This document shows positions 49,098-58,339 of a stretch of 64,000 nucleotides of DNA, one piece after another. Numbering within the stretch: position 1 is the stretch's first letter; each line of letters starts with the position of its first letter. The DNA is from Palsa-1150 sp964531095. Lineage in GTDB: Bacteria; Myxococcota_A; Polyangia; Polyangiales; Polyangiaceae. The translations under genes and the position numbers were made by a program. The DNA lies in contig CAZHED010000019.1 of NCBI GenBank assembly GCA_964531095.1, forward strand, positions 36,085 through 100,084, in the 5' to 3' direction. The notes beneath the pieces are model-generated. The model was not told the origin of the DNA, did not search any database, and saw only the letters and a list, made by a program, of their open reading frames with translations.

Positions 49098-50681
49098 ATG
49101 GCGCCGGTCGATGGCGACGACGTAGAGCAGTTTCGTTCGGCGTGGTGGCAGCGCCTCCTCGCGGAGCGGTCGACCTACGAGCTGACCCGGTTCGCCGTTT
49201 TGCGTCTTCTCGCGCTCGTGTACTTGGTCGCCTTCGTCGCGCTCCATCGACAACTGGACCCCTTGATTGGCTCGCGCGGGCTCGAGCCGGCCGCGGCGTT
49301 CCTTGCTTGGGAGGGCAGGCACCTGGGCGGATCGGCGTACTGGCGCATACCGACGCTGTTCTGGTTCGGCGCTTCCGACGGGGCGATGCACGCCGTGTGC
49401 TGGGCCGGCATCGCGCTGTCAGCCGCGGCCTTGGCCGGCGTGACGAACGCTTTCGTCCAGCTCGCGCTCTGGGCGTCGTACTTGTCGTTCGTTCACGTCG
49501 GGCAGACGTTCTATGGCTACGGCTGGGAGATTCAGCTCCTCGAGACCGGGTTTCTCGCGATCTTCCTTTGCCCGGCCCGCGGCGTATCGCCCTTCCCGGC
49601 TGCCGCCGCGCCCAAGGCCGTCGTCTGGCTGCTGCGATGGCTCATCTTCCGGGTCATGGTGGGCGCGGCGCTCATCAAGCTCCGCAATGATCCGTGTTGG
49701 CGCGATTTCACTTGCCTCGACTACCACTTCGAAACCCAGCCGAACCCGAACCCGCTCGCGTGGTGGTTGCACAATGCTCCGCGGTCCCTGCACGCGCTGG
49801 GCGTCGTGCTCAACCACTTCGTCGAGCTGGTCGTTCCCTGGTTTGCCTTCGGATTGCGTCGCTATCGGCACGTCGCCGGGGTGCTGCTGGTCGCATTCCA
49901 GGTCTTTCTCATCCTGAGCGGGAACTTGTCTTTCCTCAACTGGCTCACGATCGTGCCTGCGCTGGCATGCTTCGACGACACGGCCTTCGCCATCTTCGCT
50001 CCCCGAAGGATTCGAGCCGCGCTGGCCGCGCGCTTCGGCGCGCTCAAGCCGTCACCTGGCCAGTCGCGCCTTGCGCTGGGGGTGGGGATCCTCGTCGCGG
50101 TCCTCAGCGTGGCGCCGGTCGTCAACCTCGCTTCGTGCAGCCAGTCGATGAACAGCTCGTTCTCGCCGCTCGATCTCGTGAACACGTACGGGGCATTCGG
50201 GACCATCGACCGCGAACGCTACGAGGTGATTCTCGAGGGAACGCGCGACGAGATCCCCGATCGGTTGGCCCGATGGCAAGAGTACGAGCTCCCGTGCATG
50301 CCGGGCGATCCGAGGCGTCGCCCGTGCCTCATTTCTCCGTACCACTATCGCCTCGACTGGCAGATGTGGTTTGTGGGCAATGGAGCCGCCCATGGCGAAA
50401 CGATCGAAGACGAGCCGTGGCTCGTGCACCTCGTGTGGCAGCTCCTCGCCGGAGTCGGCTCTCCAAAATCACTATTTTCGCGCGATCCCTTCGTCCTATC
50501 CCCGCCGAAGTGGATCCGCGCCGACATCTGGCGCTACGCGTTCACGCGGGACCGTGCCGGAGAGCAAGGAGCCTGGTGGAGGCGCGAGCGAGTCGGCACG
50601 TTCTTGCGGCCGGTGTCGCTCGGAGACTCCGAGTTGCGCGACTATGTGCGAAGCTTTGCGTGGACGGACTGGCCACAGTGA
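49098..50681 (+). CDS. Lipase maturation factor (LMF1/2) family membrane protein
   Basis: A 527-residue polytopic membrane protein resembling lipase maturation factors. Membrane segments occupy about 27-45, 88-118, 124-145, 153-185, 240-275 and 335-350. Recognisable elements are YELTRFAVLRLLALVYLVAFVALHRQLDPLIGSRGL, RVMVGAALIKLRNDPCWRDFTCLDYHFETQP and PNPLAWWLHNAP, hallmarks of the family; RYRHVAGVLLVAFQVFLILSGNLSFLNWLTIVP follows. The C-terminal domain has FGTIDRERYEVILEGT. In animals LMF1 helps fold secreted lipases in the endoplasmic reticulum; bacterial roles are not established. ATG 49098 starts 24 bases from the divergent gene. Confidence 0.88.
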   Translation: MAPVDGDDVEQFRSAWWQRLLAERSTYELTRFAVLRLLALVYLVAFVALHRQLDPLIGSRGLEPAAAFLAWEGRHLGGSAYWRIPTLFWFGASDGAMHAVCWAGIALSAAALAGVTNAFVQLALWASYLSFVHVGQTFYGYGWEIQLLETGFLAIFLCPARGVSPFPAAAAPKAVVWLLRWLIFRVMVGAALIKLRNDPCWRDFTCLDYHFETQPNPNPLAWWLHNAPRSLHALGVVLNHFVELVVPWFAFGLRRYRHVAGVLLVAFQVFLILSGNLSFLNWLTIVPALACFDDTAFAIFAPRRIRAALAARFGALKPSPGQSRLALGVGILVAVLSVAPVVNLASCSQSMNSSFSPLDLVNTYGAFGTIDRERYEVILEGTRDEIPDRLARWQEYELPCMPGDPRRRPCLISPYHYRLDWQMWFVGNGAAHGETIEDEPWLVHLVWQLLAGVGSPKSLFSRDPFVLSPPKWIRADIWRYAFTRDRAGEQGAWWRRERVGTFLRPVSLGDSELRDYVRSFAWTDWPQ

Positions 50682-50694
50682 GCCCACCGGCTCG

Positions 50695-51087
50695 CTATGC
50701 CGCGAAGTACGTCGTGGCCCGCTTCTGACCCCGGCTCTTCAGTTGCTTCTTTGCCAAGCCCTCTTTGAGGACACGCGGCATCTCTTTGGCCTGCATGCTC
50801 AACTCGTCACGAATCTGCTCGGCGCGAAGCCCATTCTTATTTTTCTTGACCAACGCCACGACTTTCTCGAGCGCGCCGGCGATGTCTTCCGGGGAGCGCC
50901 TCTTGAGGCGACCGGACGAACGGGCTCGAGCCGGTCGAGGAGCACCGTTCGGCTGGTCGCGGCGAGCGCGCGACGGAGCGGGAGACTCGGAGAGCAGGTC
51001 TTCGAGGGACGCGCCTTTGATCGCCTCGAGTACGGCGTTCGCGAACGATGTGGCCAGGGACGCGAGCTGGGAATGAAGATTTGACAT
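50695..51087 (-). CDS. Small helix-rich probable DNA-binding protein, paralogue A
   Basis: A 130-residue basic protein from ATG 51087. The N-terminal 25 residues form a helix (LASLATSFANAVLEAIKG ASLEDLL), the middle (35-60) is Arg/Pro/Ser-rich, and the end is a winged-helix-like region: SPEDIAGALEKVVALVKKNKNGLRAEQIRDEL, then KEMPRVLKEGLAKKQL and GQKRATTYFAA. The same plan and ending occur in the gene 234 bases on (51322-51732). A nucleic-acid role is inferred from basicity and winged-helix spacing. The downstream neighbour ends 13 bases away, convergent. Confidence 0.75.
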   Translation of the reverse strand: MSNLHSQLASLATSFANAVLEAIKGASLEDLLSESPAPSRARRDQPNGAPRPARARSSGRLKRRSPEDIAGALEKVVALVKKNKNGLRAEQIRDELSMQAKEMPRVLKEGLAKKQLKSRGQKRATTYFAA

Positions 51088-51321
51088 GAGCAGCCCATTA
51101 GCACGAATCGGTCATCGTGTCTGAAATTCAGGGAACTAGCTCGCGCGCTCGACTGGCACGTAGCCGGCGAAAGCCAGAAGCTCCGACGGCGAATCCGGCA
51201 CCATCCATTGCCGCGAGTCGACGCTGTCGGTGGCGCTCGCCGCGCGTCCCGACCCCCGGTCGGGCGAAAGCCGACTCCATCGTGGACGAAAAGCGGAGCG
51301 ACACCGGCCGCCGCAATCAAG

Positions 51322-51732
51322 CTACGCCGCGAAGTACGTCGTCGCTCTTTTCTGTCCCCTCTTCTTGAGCTTCCTCTTCGTGAGCCCCTCGGCGAGCACG
51401 CGCGGCATCTCTTTGGATTCCATCCCCAGCAAAGAGCGAATCTCCTCGGCGCGGAGCCCGTCCTTGTGCTTCTTCACGAGTGTCGTGATCTTGTCGAGGG
51501 CCCCTGCGATGTCCTCTGCAGATCGCCTCGCGAGCCGACCACCCGCGCGGGGGCGCTTCGCCGCGCTTTGGGGGGACGCTTGGGCGGTCGCGCTGGCGGT
51601 CCGCGCCTTGGCGACCCGGCTCCCGTTGGCGCCGTGCAGGTCTGCGAGGGACGCACCCTTGATCGCGTCGAGAACGTTAGAAGTGAGCGACAGCGTGAGT
51701 GCGCTGAGCTGAGCGTGGAAGTTGCTGGGCAT
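51322..51732 (-). CDS. Small helix-rich probable DNA-binding protein, paralogue B
   Basis: A 136-residue protein homologous to the gene at 50695-51087: both have HxQL near the start, SAEDIAGALDKITTLVKKHKDGLRAEEI matching SPEDIAGALEKVVALVKKNKNGLRAEQI, and the same final GQKRATTYFAA. ATG 51732 is chosen to mirror the other start; ATG or TTG 51750 is alternative. The middle is Ala/Arg/Pro-rich. Two similar genes in the same direction suggest a tandem duplication with later divergence. Function unknown, likely nucleic-acid binding. Confidence 0.75.
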   Translation of the reverse strand: MPSNFHAQLSALTLSLTSNVLDAIKGASLADLHGANGSRVAKARTASATAQASPQSAAKRPRAGGRLARRSAEDIAGALDKITTLVKKHKDGLRAEEIRSLLGMESKEMPRVLAEGLTKRKLKKRGQKRATTYFAA

Positions 51733-51773
51733 GGGCGCACGGGATAGCACACATCCGTTCCCATGTTTGCAAT

Positions 51774-53504
51774 TCAGTACCTCTCACTTTCGATCGTCCG
51801 GCTCGATCCGAGAACATCGCGAACCTTTCTCGACAGGGATTCCGGCGTGATTGGCTTCTGAAGGAACCCAAGGTCCGAGTGCAAGACGCCGCGCTGGACT
51901 ATTGCCTCGTCGGTGTAACCCGACATGAAGAGGATCTTGGCGTCTGGTCGCTGCGACTGAATCCGCTCGGCCAGCTCGTGCCCACTCATGTGCGGGAGAA
52001 CCACGTCGGTGAGGAGCAAGTGAATCTCCTGCGTGTGCTTCTCGGAGATGAGGAGCGCCTCTCCAGCGTTGCGGGCTTCGAGGACATGATACCCGCAGCG
52101 TCGCAGAATTCCGCGCGCGACGCCCAAGACCTGCTCTTCGTCCTCTACCAGCAAGATCGTTTCCGAGCGGGTTCCAGGGATTGCATTCGGCGGGAGCGAT
52201 GCGAGTGTCTCGGCGGATCCTTCGACGCGGGGGAAGTACACCCTGATGGTCGTTCCTTTGCCCGGTTCGCTGCATACCGAGACGTGACCGCCACTCTCCT
52301 GCACGATCGCAAACACGCTCGCGAGCCCGAGCCCTGTGCCTTCTTCCTTGTCTTTTGTCGTGAAGAAAGGCTCCAAGCTTTGCCCCTGGGTTGCCTTCTC
52401 CATTCCCATCCCCGTATCGCACACCGTGAGCCTCACGTACCGGCCGGGAGTGACATCGTCGTGGTCACGTGCATAGGCATCGTCGAGCTCGACGTCGGCA
52501 GTCTCGATCGCGAGCCGTCCGCCGCGCGGCATCGCGTCTCGCGCGTTCGCGACGAGGTTTATCACGATCTGTTCGACTTGCCCCGGATCGGCCTGGATCC
52601 GGCCGATGGCAGACGACGGCAACGTGGCAAGCTCGATGTCCGCGCCGAGCAGCCGATGGACCATCCTCTCGAGGCCCGCGAGGATCTGGTTCAGGTCGAT
52701 GACCTTCGGCTGAAGGACCTGCTGGCGGCTGAAGGCGAGCAACTGGCGGGTGAGGTCGGCAGCTCGGCGGCCCGCGGTGTTGATTTCTTTGATTTCCGCG
52801 CGCAAGGGATCGTCCGGGCGCAAGTCCGCGAGGATCAGCTCCGTGTAACTGAGAACGACGGAGAGCAGGTTGTTGAAGTCGTGTGCGACGCCGCCCGCGA
52901 GCCTGCCGAGTGCTCCGATCTTCTGGGCCTGCCTGAGCTGTTCCTGTGCCTTTCGCAGGGTGTCTTGGGTCGTCTGCCGCTCGGCGATCAGCGCTTTGAG
53001 CGCCGCGTTCGCTTCCGACAGCTCGGCCGTTCGCTGGTGCACTCGAAGCTCCAACTCGTCGCGGGTCCGGAGGAGGAACTCTGCCGCTCGCTTGCGCTCG
53101 GTGACGTCCATCGAGACGCCCAGCAGATACCTGGGTGTGCCGGCGGTATCGGCAATCCAGGTCTTTCTCGTATGGAGCCAGCGCCGGCCGGACGGTGTGT
53201 CAATCGGCTCCTCGGGGATGTCGACCGCCGCCCCGCTCCGCAGCACCTCGCGATCCGTCGCTTGGAAACGCTCGGCTTGCTCGGCCGGGAAGGCGTCGCA
53301 GTCCCTCTTGCCAATCAGCGCGTCGCGCGACAGGCCCAAGATCTCCTCTCCAGCGAGGTTGAATCGTTCGAACCGGAGGCTCTTCGCATCTTTGACGAAG
53401 ATCATCGCCGGGAGGTTCTCGACGATGGAATCGAGGAGCGCCGCCAGCGTCCGTGCCTCCGTCTCCGGCTCGCTGTCACCCCCACGTCCCGATTGTGCGC
53501 TCAT
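51774..53504 (-). CDS. PAS-domain hybrid histidine kinase with C-terminal receiver
   Basis: A cytosolic hybrid kinase of 576 residues. A PAS fold (about 24-137) has NLPAMIFVKDAKSLRFERFN and a PAC end YLLGVSMDVTERKRA. A coiled coil (145-195) leads to the H box GGVAHDFNNLLS (His208). The ATPase domain has VNLVANARDAMPRGG (N box), VCDTGMGM and GTGLGLASVFAIV. The receiver (about 448-565) has LVEDEEQ, phospho-acceptor Asp500 in LLTDVVLP, MSGY and Lys550 in LQKPI. No membrane segment. ATG 53504 follows AGGAGG closely; TTG 53648 would add 48 residues. Its output partner is unknown. Confidence 0.93.
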   Translation of the reverse strand: MSAQSGRGGDSEPETEARTLAALLDSIVENLPAMIFVKDAKSLRFERFNLAGEEILGLSRDALIGKRDCDAFPAEQAERFQATDREVLRSGAAVDIPEEPIDTPSGRRWLHTRKTWIADTAGTPRYLLGVSMDVTERKRAAEFLLRTRDELELRVHQRTAELSEANAALKALIAERQTTQDTLRKAQEQLRQAQKIGALGRLAGGVAHDFNNLLSVVLSYTELILADLRPDDPLRAEIKEINTAGRRAADLTRQLLAFSRQQVLQPKVIDLNQILAGLERMVHRLLGADIELATLPSSAIGRIQADPGQVEQIVINLVANARDAMPRGGRLAIETADVELDDAYARDHDDVTPGRYVRLTVCDTGMGMEKATQGQSLEPFFTTKDKEEGTGLGLASVFAIVQESGGHVSVCSEPGKGTTIRVYFPRVEGSAETLASLPPNAIPGTRSETILLVEDEEQVLGVARGILRRCGYHVLEARNAGEALLISEKHTQEIHLLLTDVVLPHMSGHELAERIQSQRPDAKILFMSGYTDEAIVQRGVLHSDLGFLQKPITPESLSRKVRDVLGSSRTIESERY

Positions 53505-53667
53505 TCCTCCTGCTCCAGCCAATCGCTGATAGTACGCCTCCCGGTTCGATGACGCCTCGCCAACTCGGTCGCGGCGGCCGCGCGACCTACCGAAGAGCCG
53601 AAGCGGGGATGCGTACGATGAACGACCACCTCCCGCCGTGTTAGACAAGGGAGCGATTGCAGTACCC

Positions 53668-53754
53668 GGAGGAGTGGCCGAGTGGTCTAAGGCAGCGGTT
53701 TTGAAAACCGCCGTACCGGCAACGGTACCAGGGGTTCGAATCCCTTCTCCTCCG
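53668..53754 (+). tRNA. tRNA-Ser(UGA)
   Basis: An 87-nt serine tRNA. The acceptor stem GGAGGAG (53668-53674) pairs fully with CTCCTCC (53747-53753), discriminator G 53754; CCA is not encoded. The anticodon stem is GCGGT/ACCGC with loop TTTGAAA, so the anticodon is TGA. The long variable arm GTACC-GGCAAC-GGTAC is diagnostic of class II. The T arm AGGGG-TTCGAAT-CCCTT has one G-T pair. It reads UCA and UCG-class codons by wobble. The TamB stop codon on the other strand is 5 bases away. Confidence 0.98.
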
Positions 53755-53759
53755 CCCTC

Positions 53760-56700
53760 TCAATACCGGTGCTGCCAGACCACGTCGACGATCGACGTGC
53801 CCTGGTCGCCGACTGTCGTCTCGAGCGACCACTTGCGCAAGAAGTGCCAGTTCAGCGTGACCAGTGCGGAGTCCGGGTTGGTGCCTGGCGGTATCGCGCC
53901 GAGCACCCAGGCGATCTGCACAGAAATGTCGCGGGCAATCTGAACCTCGACCTCGGGTCGCGGAGTGGTCTGTGACGTATCAATCTTGGTCGTGATGCCG
54001 CCCGCCATGCCCATGCTCTCGAGGGCTCGATCGACGCCGCCCAGAGCCCGATTGAGCGGCTGCGTGGCCGCTCCGCTGGCGGCCGCGGCCATCGGAGTGC
54101 CCGACTGCTCGTCGGTGGCTCCGAAGAGGACCAGCGCCACGATCTCGCTCTGGGACTTCGATGGCTCGGAACGAAGCTTCACCTTCCCGGTCTTGAGGGG
54201 GCCGACGAAATCGGCGTAGATGCGCGTCAGGTCGGGCGCGGTCCAGCTCGCGGAGAGCACGATCTGCGGGTTCGTCGAGTCGCCGCCGACGAAGGTCACC
54301 GTCCCCTGGTCGATGGCAAATGGCTTGCCAAGAACATCGATCGACCCGCGCAGCATTCGAATCTGACCCGCGACGCGGGTCTCGTCGGCCACGGAGATCG
54401 TCGGCTGTCCCTCGAAGCGCACGTCCAGATCGGTACCGCGGCTAACCCGCATATCGTGAAGGCGTATCGCGATTTCGACCGCCGTGCGGGGCCCTCCGGT
54501 GCGGTCGGCGACACCAGCCTGGGTGCCGTCGAGCGGAGCCTCGACGAAGGCGCCCGCTCCCGGTCGCAAGCCGACTTTGACGCCTGCGAGCCCGCCGAGC
54601 GATTGCACGTCCATCGATGAAGGTCCGGAAGGCAACTCCACGTGTGCAGCCGGCACATCGACGAGGACGGCCAGCCCGCCGTTCGCGCCGACGCGGTCAA
54701 CCGCCACATCGAAGTCGCCGTCGAGCATCCCCATTTGGACCCCATCGAAGACGAGGGGTAAGGCGTCTTTCGCCGGGATTCGCAACGCCGCGCGCGCCCC
54801 TGCCATCGTGAGGCCGTCGAACCGGGCCGATGCCGCGGCCCGCAGGCTTCCTCGAACGCCCTGCGCGAGGGCATCCTGAAGGCGGACCACCCCGTCCGGG
54901 GTGAGGAGGACCTTCGCGGAAGCCCCGTGAAAAGCCCCGCCGAACGACGCGAGCTCGAACGTGCCGTCTTGGAGCGTGACAGCCCCTTCGGGTCGTACGG
55001 TCGCGCCGCCCGCCGGGAGCTGAGCGTGCAGGTCGGCGTCGACGCGCCCATCGAGCTCGCTCATCCATCTCGATGCGAACGGCAAGAGGAAGGCCGCCCG
55101 GAATTGCTTCGCGGTCAGCGATGCTTCGGCCGTTCGAGACACATCGAGGCTGGGTGCGTTCGCCTTTCCCCAGAGCACCCCGATGCGTGCCGTGGCCTCC
55201 ATGAATCCGTCTTTCTGGTCGACCCGCGCCGAGGCATCGAGAACGCGGCCGTCGGTCGTCGCCTTCACGCTCGACGATCGGCAGGGAACGCCTCCGACCT
55301 CCAGCCCGTCGAAGTCGAGCGCGAGACTCGCTCGGGCGTCTTCGTGCAGACCCTCCAGGGAGATCTGACCGCTGACTTTTCCGCGTACCTGGCCGTCGTC
55401 GAGGAACGCAATGCTGCGCAAGGGCAATCGATCCAGCTTGGCTCGTGCGGAAGCCGTCCACGGAATGCCGGCCCCCGAGAGGCCAGCGAGCAGGTCGCGC
55501 GCGCGCGCGATCACCGTGGCGCTCGCTTCGAGCACTTGCTGGCGGCGCGACGTCGCTCGAACCGTCCCGTCGATTCGTGTCCCGTCGTAGTGAGCGCCTA
55601 CGGCAATGTCGAGGGGAAGCGCCATGACCGCAGGGTCGAGATTGCCGCCCACGAGCGACGCGGTCGCGTCGACCGTCGGGTGGAGGGCTGACCCGTGCCA
55701 CGACGCGCTTGCCTGGATGTCCCCGGCGACGGCGCCGAATCCCCATCCCGAGAGGAGCGAGTCGAGTCGGCGAGAAGGAACCGCAATTCGCGCGTCGAAC
55801 GGCATCGCGCGCAGCGCTTCGACCGGGCTGGCGTCCGAGAGAAGCACCGCATAAGGGACCTCTCGCGATTCGGCGTCAAGCGTGATCATGGTTCCGGCGC
55901 TGTCTCGCAATTGAGCTTGGAGGGCCGTCTCCCCCGTGTTGCCGTTGACCGTCACGCGAAGCGTGGGATCGATCCCGGCCACGCGCCAGGGGCGGGACCC
56001 GGCAGGAATTGCCCCGGCCCCCGCCTTCCCGTCAGGCCGGGTCGGGCCCGATCCGTTGGCGAGCACGAGCCCTATCGTGCGCGCCGCGATCTCGACGTCC
56101 GGCGTCAAGTCGTCGTCCGTCTCGCGCGTGACCTGTCCCCTCAGCTCCAGCGTCCCGAGGACGGTCGCCAGCCGCAGCGTGTTCGGCGGAAGGCGCGCGG
56201 CCAGCCGGGCCAGGTCCATTCGTGCGTCGAGGTCCACGGTGCCCCATGCTTTCCTCCACGGCGACGCGGTCAGCAGCGGGCCGCTCCCGACGTTCACCGA
56301 CGACGAGTGAAACTCTATCGTCCCGATGTCTTCCACGTTTGCTGTCACGCGTCCCGAGGCATGACGGCCGTCGATCGTCGCGTCGATCCGTACGCCCGCG
56401 TCCTTGATCTCCGAGAAGGCCGCATGCTCGAGATCGAACGCCACGCGCCCATGGGCGGATCCTCTGCTCACGGTCGCGTCCACATCGAGCGCCAACTTTC
56501 CGCGCGCCGCAGGAACGTTCGCGAAGACGGCGATGCGTGCGAGGTCGAGCCCATCGCTCTTGGCCTTTACGACCACGGCCGACGGGGACACCATCAGCAT
56601 GGCGGTCAGCTCGCTTCCGAGCCCGTCGATCTCGACGTCGTCGGCCCGCAGCGTTTCGCCCGACAGGCGCACGAGCGAGCTCTGGGCGCGCGCCGCCTCT

Positions 56701-58292
56701 CCGTCTGCGCTGACGTCGACACGGACGTCGTGCGCCGCGAGACCGCCGTCGATCGTGAGCCGCCCTTGCGCTCGCAAGGCGGGGAGGTGAACGATTCCCC
56801 TTTCGAGCCCTTCCCCGTCGATCGCCACATCGATCGACGGCGCCTCGAGCTTGCCTGTCGCGTGTCCATCGACTCGCGCCCTCTGCACCGACGCACCGAG
56901 CACGATCAGGTTCGCCATCACCGCGGACACGCGGGCGTCGACCGTCTTCGCGCCCAGGTCGATCGCTCCGGCCGCGTGCACGCTCGCGCTTCCTGCGGCC
57001 CGGTGCGCAAGCGGCGCGACAGACTCGAGCCGCGCTGCCTCCACGTCCCCCACGAACGTCAGGACGCGGGAGCCGCCTCTCGGCTCGAGCTGCATCGTCA
57101 GCGTGCTGAGTGCCCCGGGCTCGCGAATCGTGGCCTCCGCCTGCGCCGATGTCTGGCCGTCGGCGGAGCGCCCGAACCGTCCCGCCAGCGTCGCGGGAGG
57201 AACCAGCGTCGATCCCCAAGTGCCGCCGCTCACGAGAAGAGTCCCGCTGCCTTCCAGGGCCCCCGAGGGCTTCGCGGTCACATCGACATCGCCGGACGCC
57301 GCCACATTCGACCTCGGCGCCCAAGGCACGACCGCGTGAGCGTCGAGGCCCAGTGCCTCGAAGTGAAGCGCCGCGTGGACTTCCGGTCGAACGACGACTG
57401 GTCCGCCGACGTCCAGTGCCGCCGTTCCGGCCGTCACGTGCGCGGACACATCGAGATGCGGCAGCGTGCCGTGCGCTTCGGCGTGGGCCTCGGTCTCGAC
57501 CGAAATGGGACATTCGGGCCAGGCCGCGCGCATCTCCTCCGGAGTCGCGCGCGCAACGTCGATCGTGGCGTCGAGGTGACCGTCGTCGTACGTCACTTCG
57601 GCGCGGTCGCCGATGGTGCCGATCGCACCATTCCACAGGGCTCGAACGCGAAGGGAGGGCTGGGTGAGGTGCGCCTCGACTTGCCCCTCGGCTTGTACCC
57701 CACCAGGCAGCCCGCGGACGACGAGTGGGGCGGGGCCGAGATCGATCGTGAGCCTTCCGCCCGCCAAGTACAAGCTCGCCCGGGCGCCATCCACGTCGGC
57801 GTCGAGCGGCGGGGCTGCCTTGGGGTTCACGTGAACGGTCGCGTGCGACACCAGAACTTGCGCGAGCGCGACGAGCACCGCGCGGTGCGGAGCGCCGGCT
57901 GGCGTTGCGTCCGGACGCAGCTCGAACGCACGCGCAATCCGAAGCGCGCCGCCTTCGTCCGGATCCAGCGCAGCCTCGACGCGCGCGAACGAGAGCTCCG
58001 GGACATCGACGACGATCTCCCCGCGCGTGCCCAGCGCCGAGCGAACGAGGGTCCACGTCGACACACGCGCGCGCATCCCTTCGACGCGCAAGACCTCCTT
58101 TCCATCCGTGCCGTCCACGTGCGCATCCACGCCGTCGACGTACGTGAGGCCGAGGGCGCCGATCCGGTCCACGGCGACCTTGCCGGCGAACGTGGATTCG
58201 AGCAGGCCGTTGACCTTCGCGATCACGATGCGCCGCACCGGCGGAAGGCGCAACGCGAGGGGCGCGACGACCGCAACGGTCGACAGGACCAC
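53760..58292 (-). CDS. tamB: TamB-like translocation and assembly module protein
   Basis: A giant inner-membrane-anchored protein that with TamA moves lipids or outer-membrane proteins across the periplasm. As given (GTG 58292) it has 1510 residues; the real start may be CTG 58343, overlapping the TamA-like stop as CTGA and giving a charged n-region plus the hydrophobic segment VVLSTVAVVAPLALRL. The long middle is AsmA/DUF490-like amphipathic beta structure with many DV, GxV and LDV repeats. The last 250 residues are the TamB domain (DUF490): GVVRLQDALAQGVRG, GSIDVLGKPFAIDQGTVTF and SGAATQPLNRAL. The shortened tail ends QHRY, close to a beta-barrel-binding signal. Confidence 0.9.
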   Translation of the reverse strand: MVLSTVAVVAPLALRLPPVRRIVIAKVNGLLESTFAGKVAVDRIGALGLTYVDGVDAHVDGTDGKEVLRVEGMRARVSTWTLVRSALGTRGEIVVDVPELSFARVEAALDPDEGGALRIARAFELRPDATPAGAPHRAVLVALAQVLVSHATVHVNPKAAPPLDADVDGARASLYLAGGRLTIDLGPAPLVVRGLPGGVQAEGQVEAHLTQPSLRVRALWNGAIGTIGDRAEVTYDDGHLDATIDVARATPEEMRAAWPECPISVETEAHAEAHGTLPHLDVSAHVTAGTAALDVGGPVVVRPEVHAALHFEALGLDAHAVVPWAPRSNVAASGDVDVTAKPSGALEGSGTLLVSGGTWGSTLVPPATLAGRFGRSADGQTSAQAEATIREPGALSTLTMQLEPRGGSRVLTFVGDVEAARLESVAPLAHRAAGSASVHAAGAIDLGAKTVDARVSAVMANLIVLGASVQRARVDGHATGKLEAPSIDVAIDGEGLERGIVHLPALRAQGRLTIDGGLAAHDVRVDVSADGEAARAQSSLVRLSGETLRADDVEIDGLGSELTAMLMVSPSAVVVKAKSDGLDLARIAVFANVPAARGKLALDVDATVSRGSAHGRVAFDLEHAAFSEIKDAGVRIDATIDGRHASGRVTANVEDIGTIEFHSSSVNVGSGPLLTASPWRKAWGTVDLDARMDLARLAARLPPNTLRLATVLGTLELRGQVTRETDDDLTPDVEIAARTIGLVLANGSGPTRPDGKAGAGAIPAGSRPWRVAGIDPTLRVTVNGNTGETALQAQLRDSAGTMITLDAESREVPYAVLLSDASPVEALRAMPFDARIAVPSRRLDSLLSGWGFGAVAGDIQASASWHGSALHPTVDATASLVGGNLDPAVMALPLDIAVGAHYDGTRIDGTVRATSRRQQVLEASATVIARARDLLAGLSGAGIPWTASARAKLDRLPLRSIAFLDDGQVRGKVSGQISLEGLHEDARASLALDFDGLEVGGVPCRSSSVKATTDGRVLDASARVDQKDGFMEATARIGVLWGKANAPSLDVSRTAEASLTAKQFRAAFLLPFASRWMSELDGRVDADLHAQLPAGGATVRPEGAVTLQDGTFELASFGGAFHGASAKVLLTPDGVVRLQDALAQGVRGSLRAAASARFDGLTMAGARAALRIPAKDALPLVFDGVQMGMLDGDFDVAVDRVGANGGLAVLVDVPAAHVELPSGPSSMDVQSLGGLAGVKVGLRPGAGAFVEAPLDGTQAGVADRTGGPRTAVEIAIRLHDMRVSRGTDLDVRFEGQPTISVADETRVAGQIRMLRGSIDVLGKPFAIDQGTVTFVGGDSTNPQIVLSASWTAPDLTRIYADFVGPLKTGKVKLRSEPSKSQSEIVALVLFGATDEQSGTPMAAAASGAATQPLNRALGGVDRALESMGMAGGITTKIDTSQTTPRPEVEVQIARDISVQIAWVLGAIPPGTNPDSALVTLNWHFLRKWSLETTVGDQGTSIVDVVWQHRY

Positions 58293-58339
58293 CGCGCCCG
58301 TAGCGAGCGCGCGAGCCGCGGCGCGCAGCCGGGCCCTCT

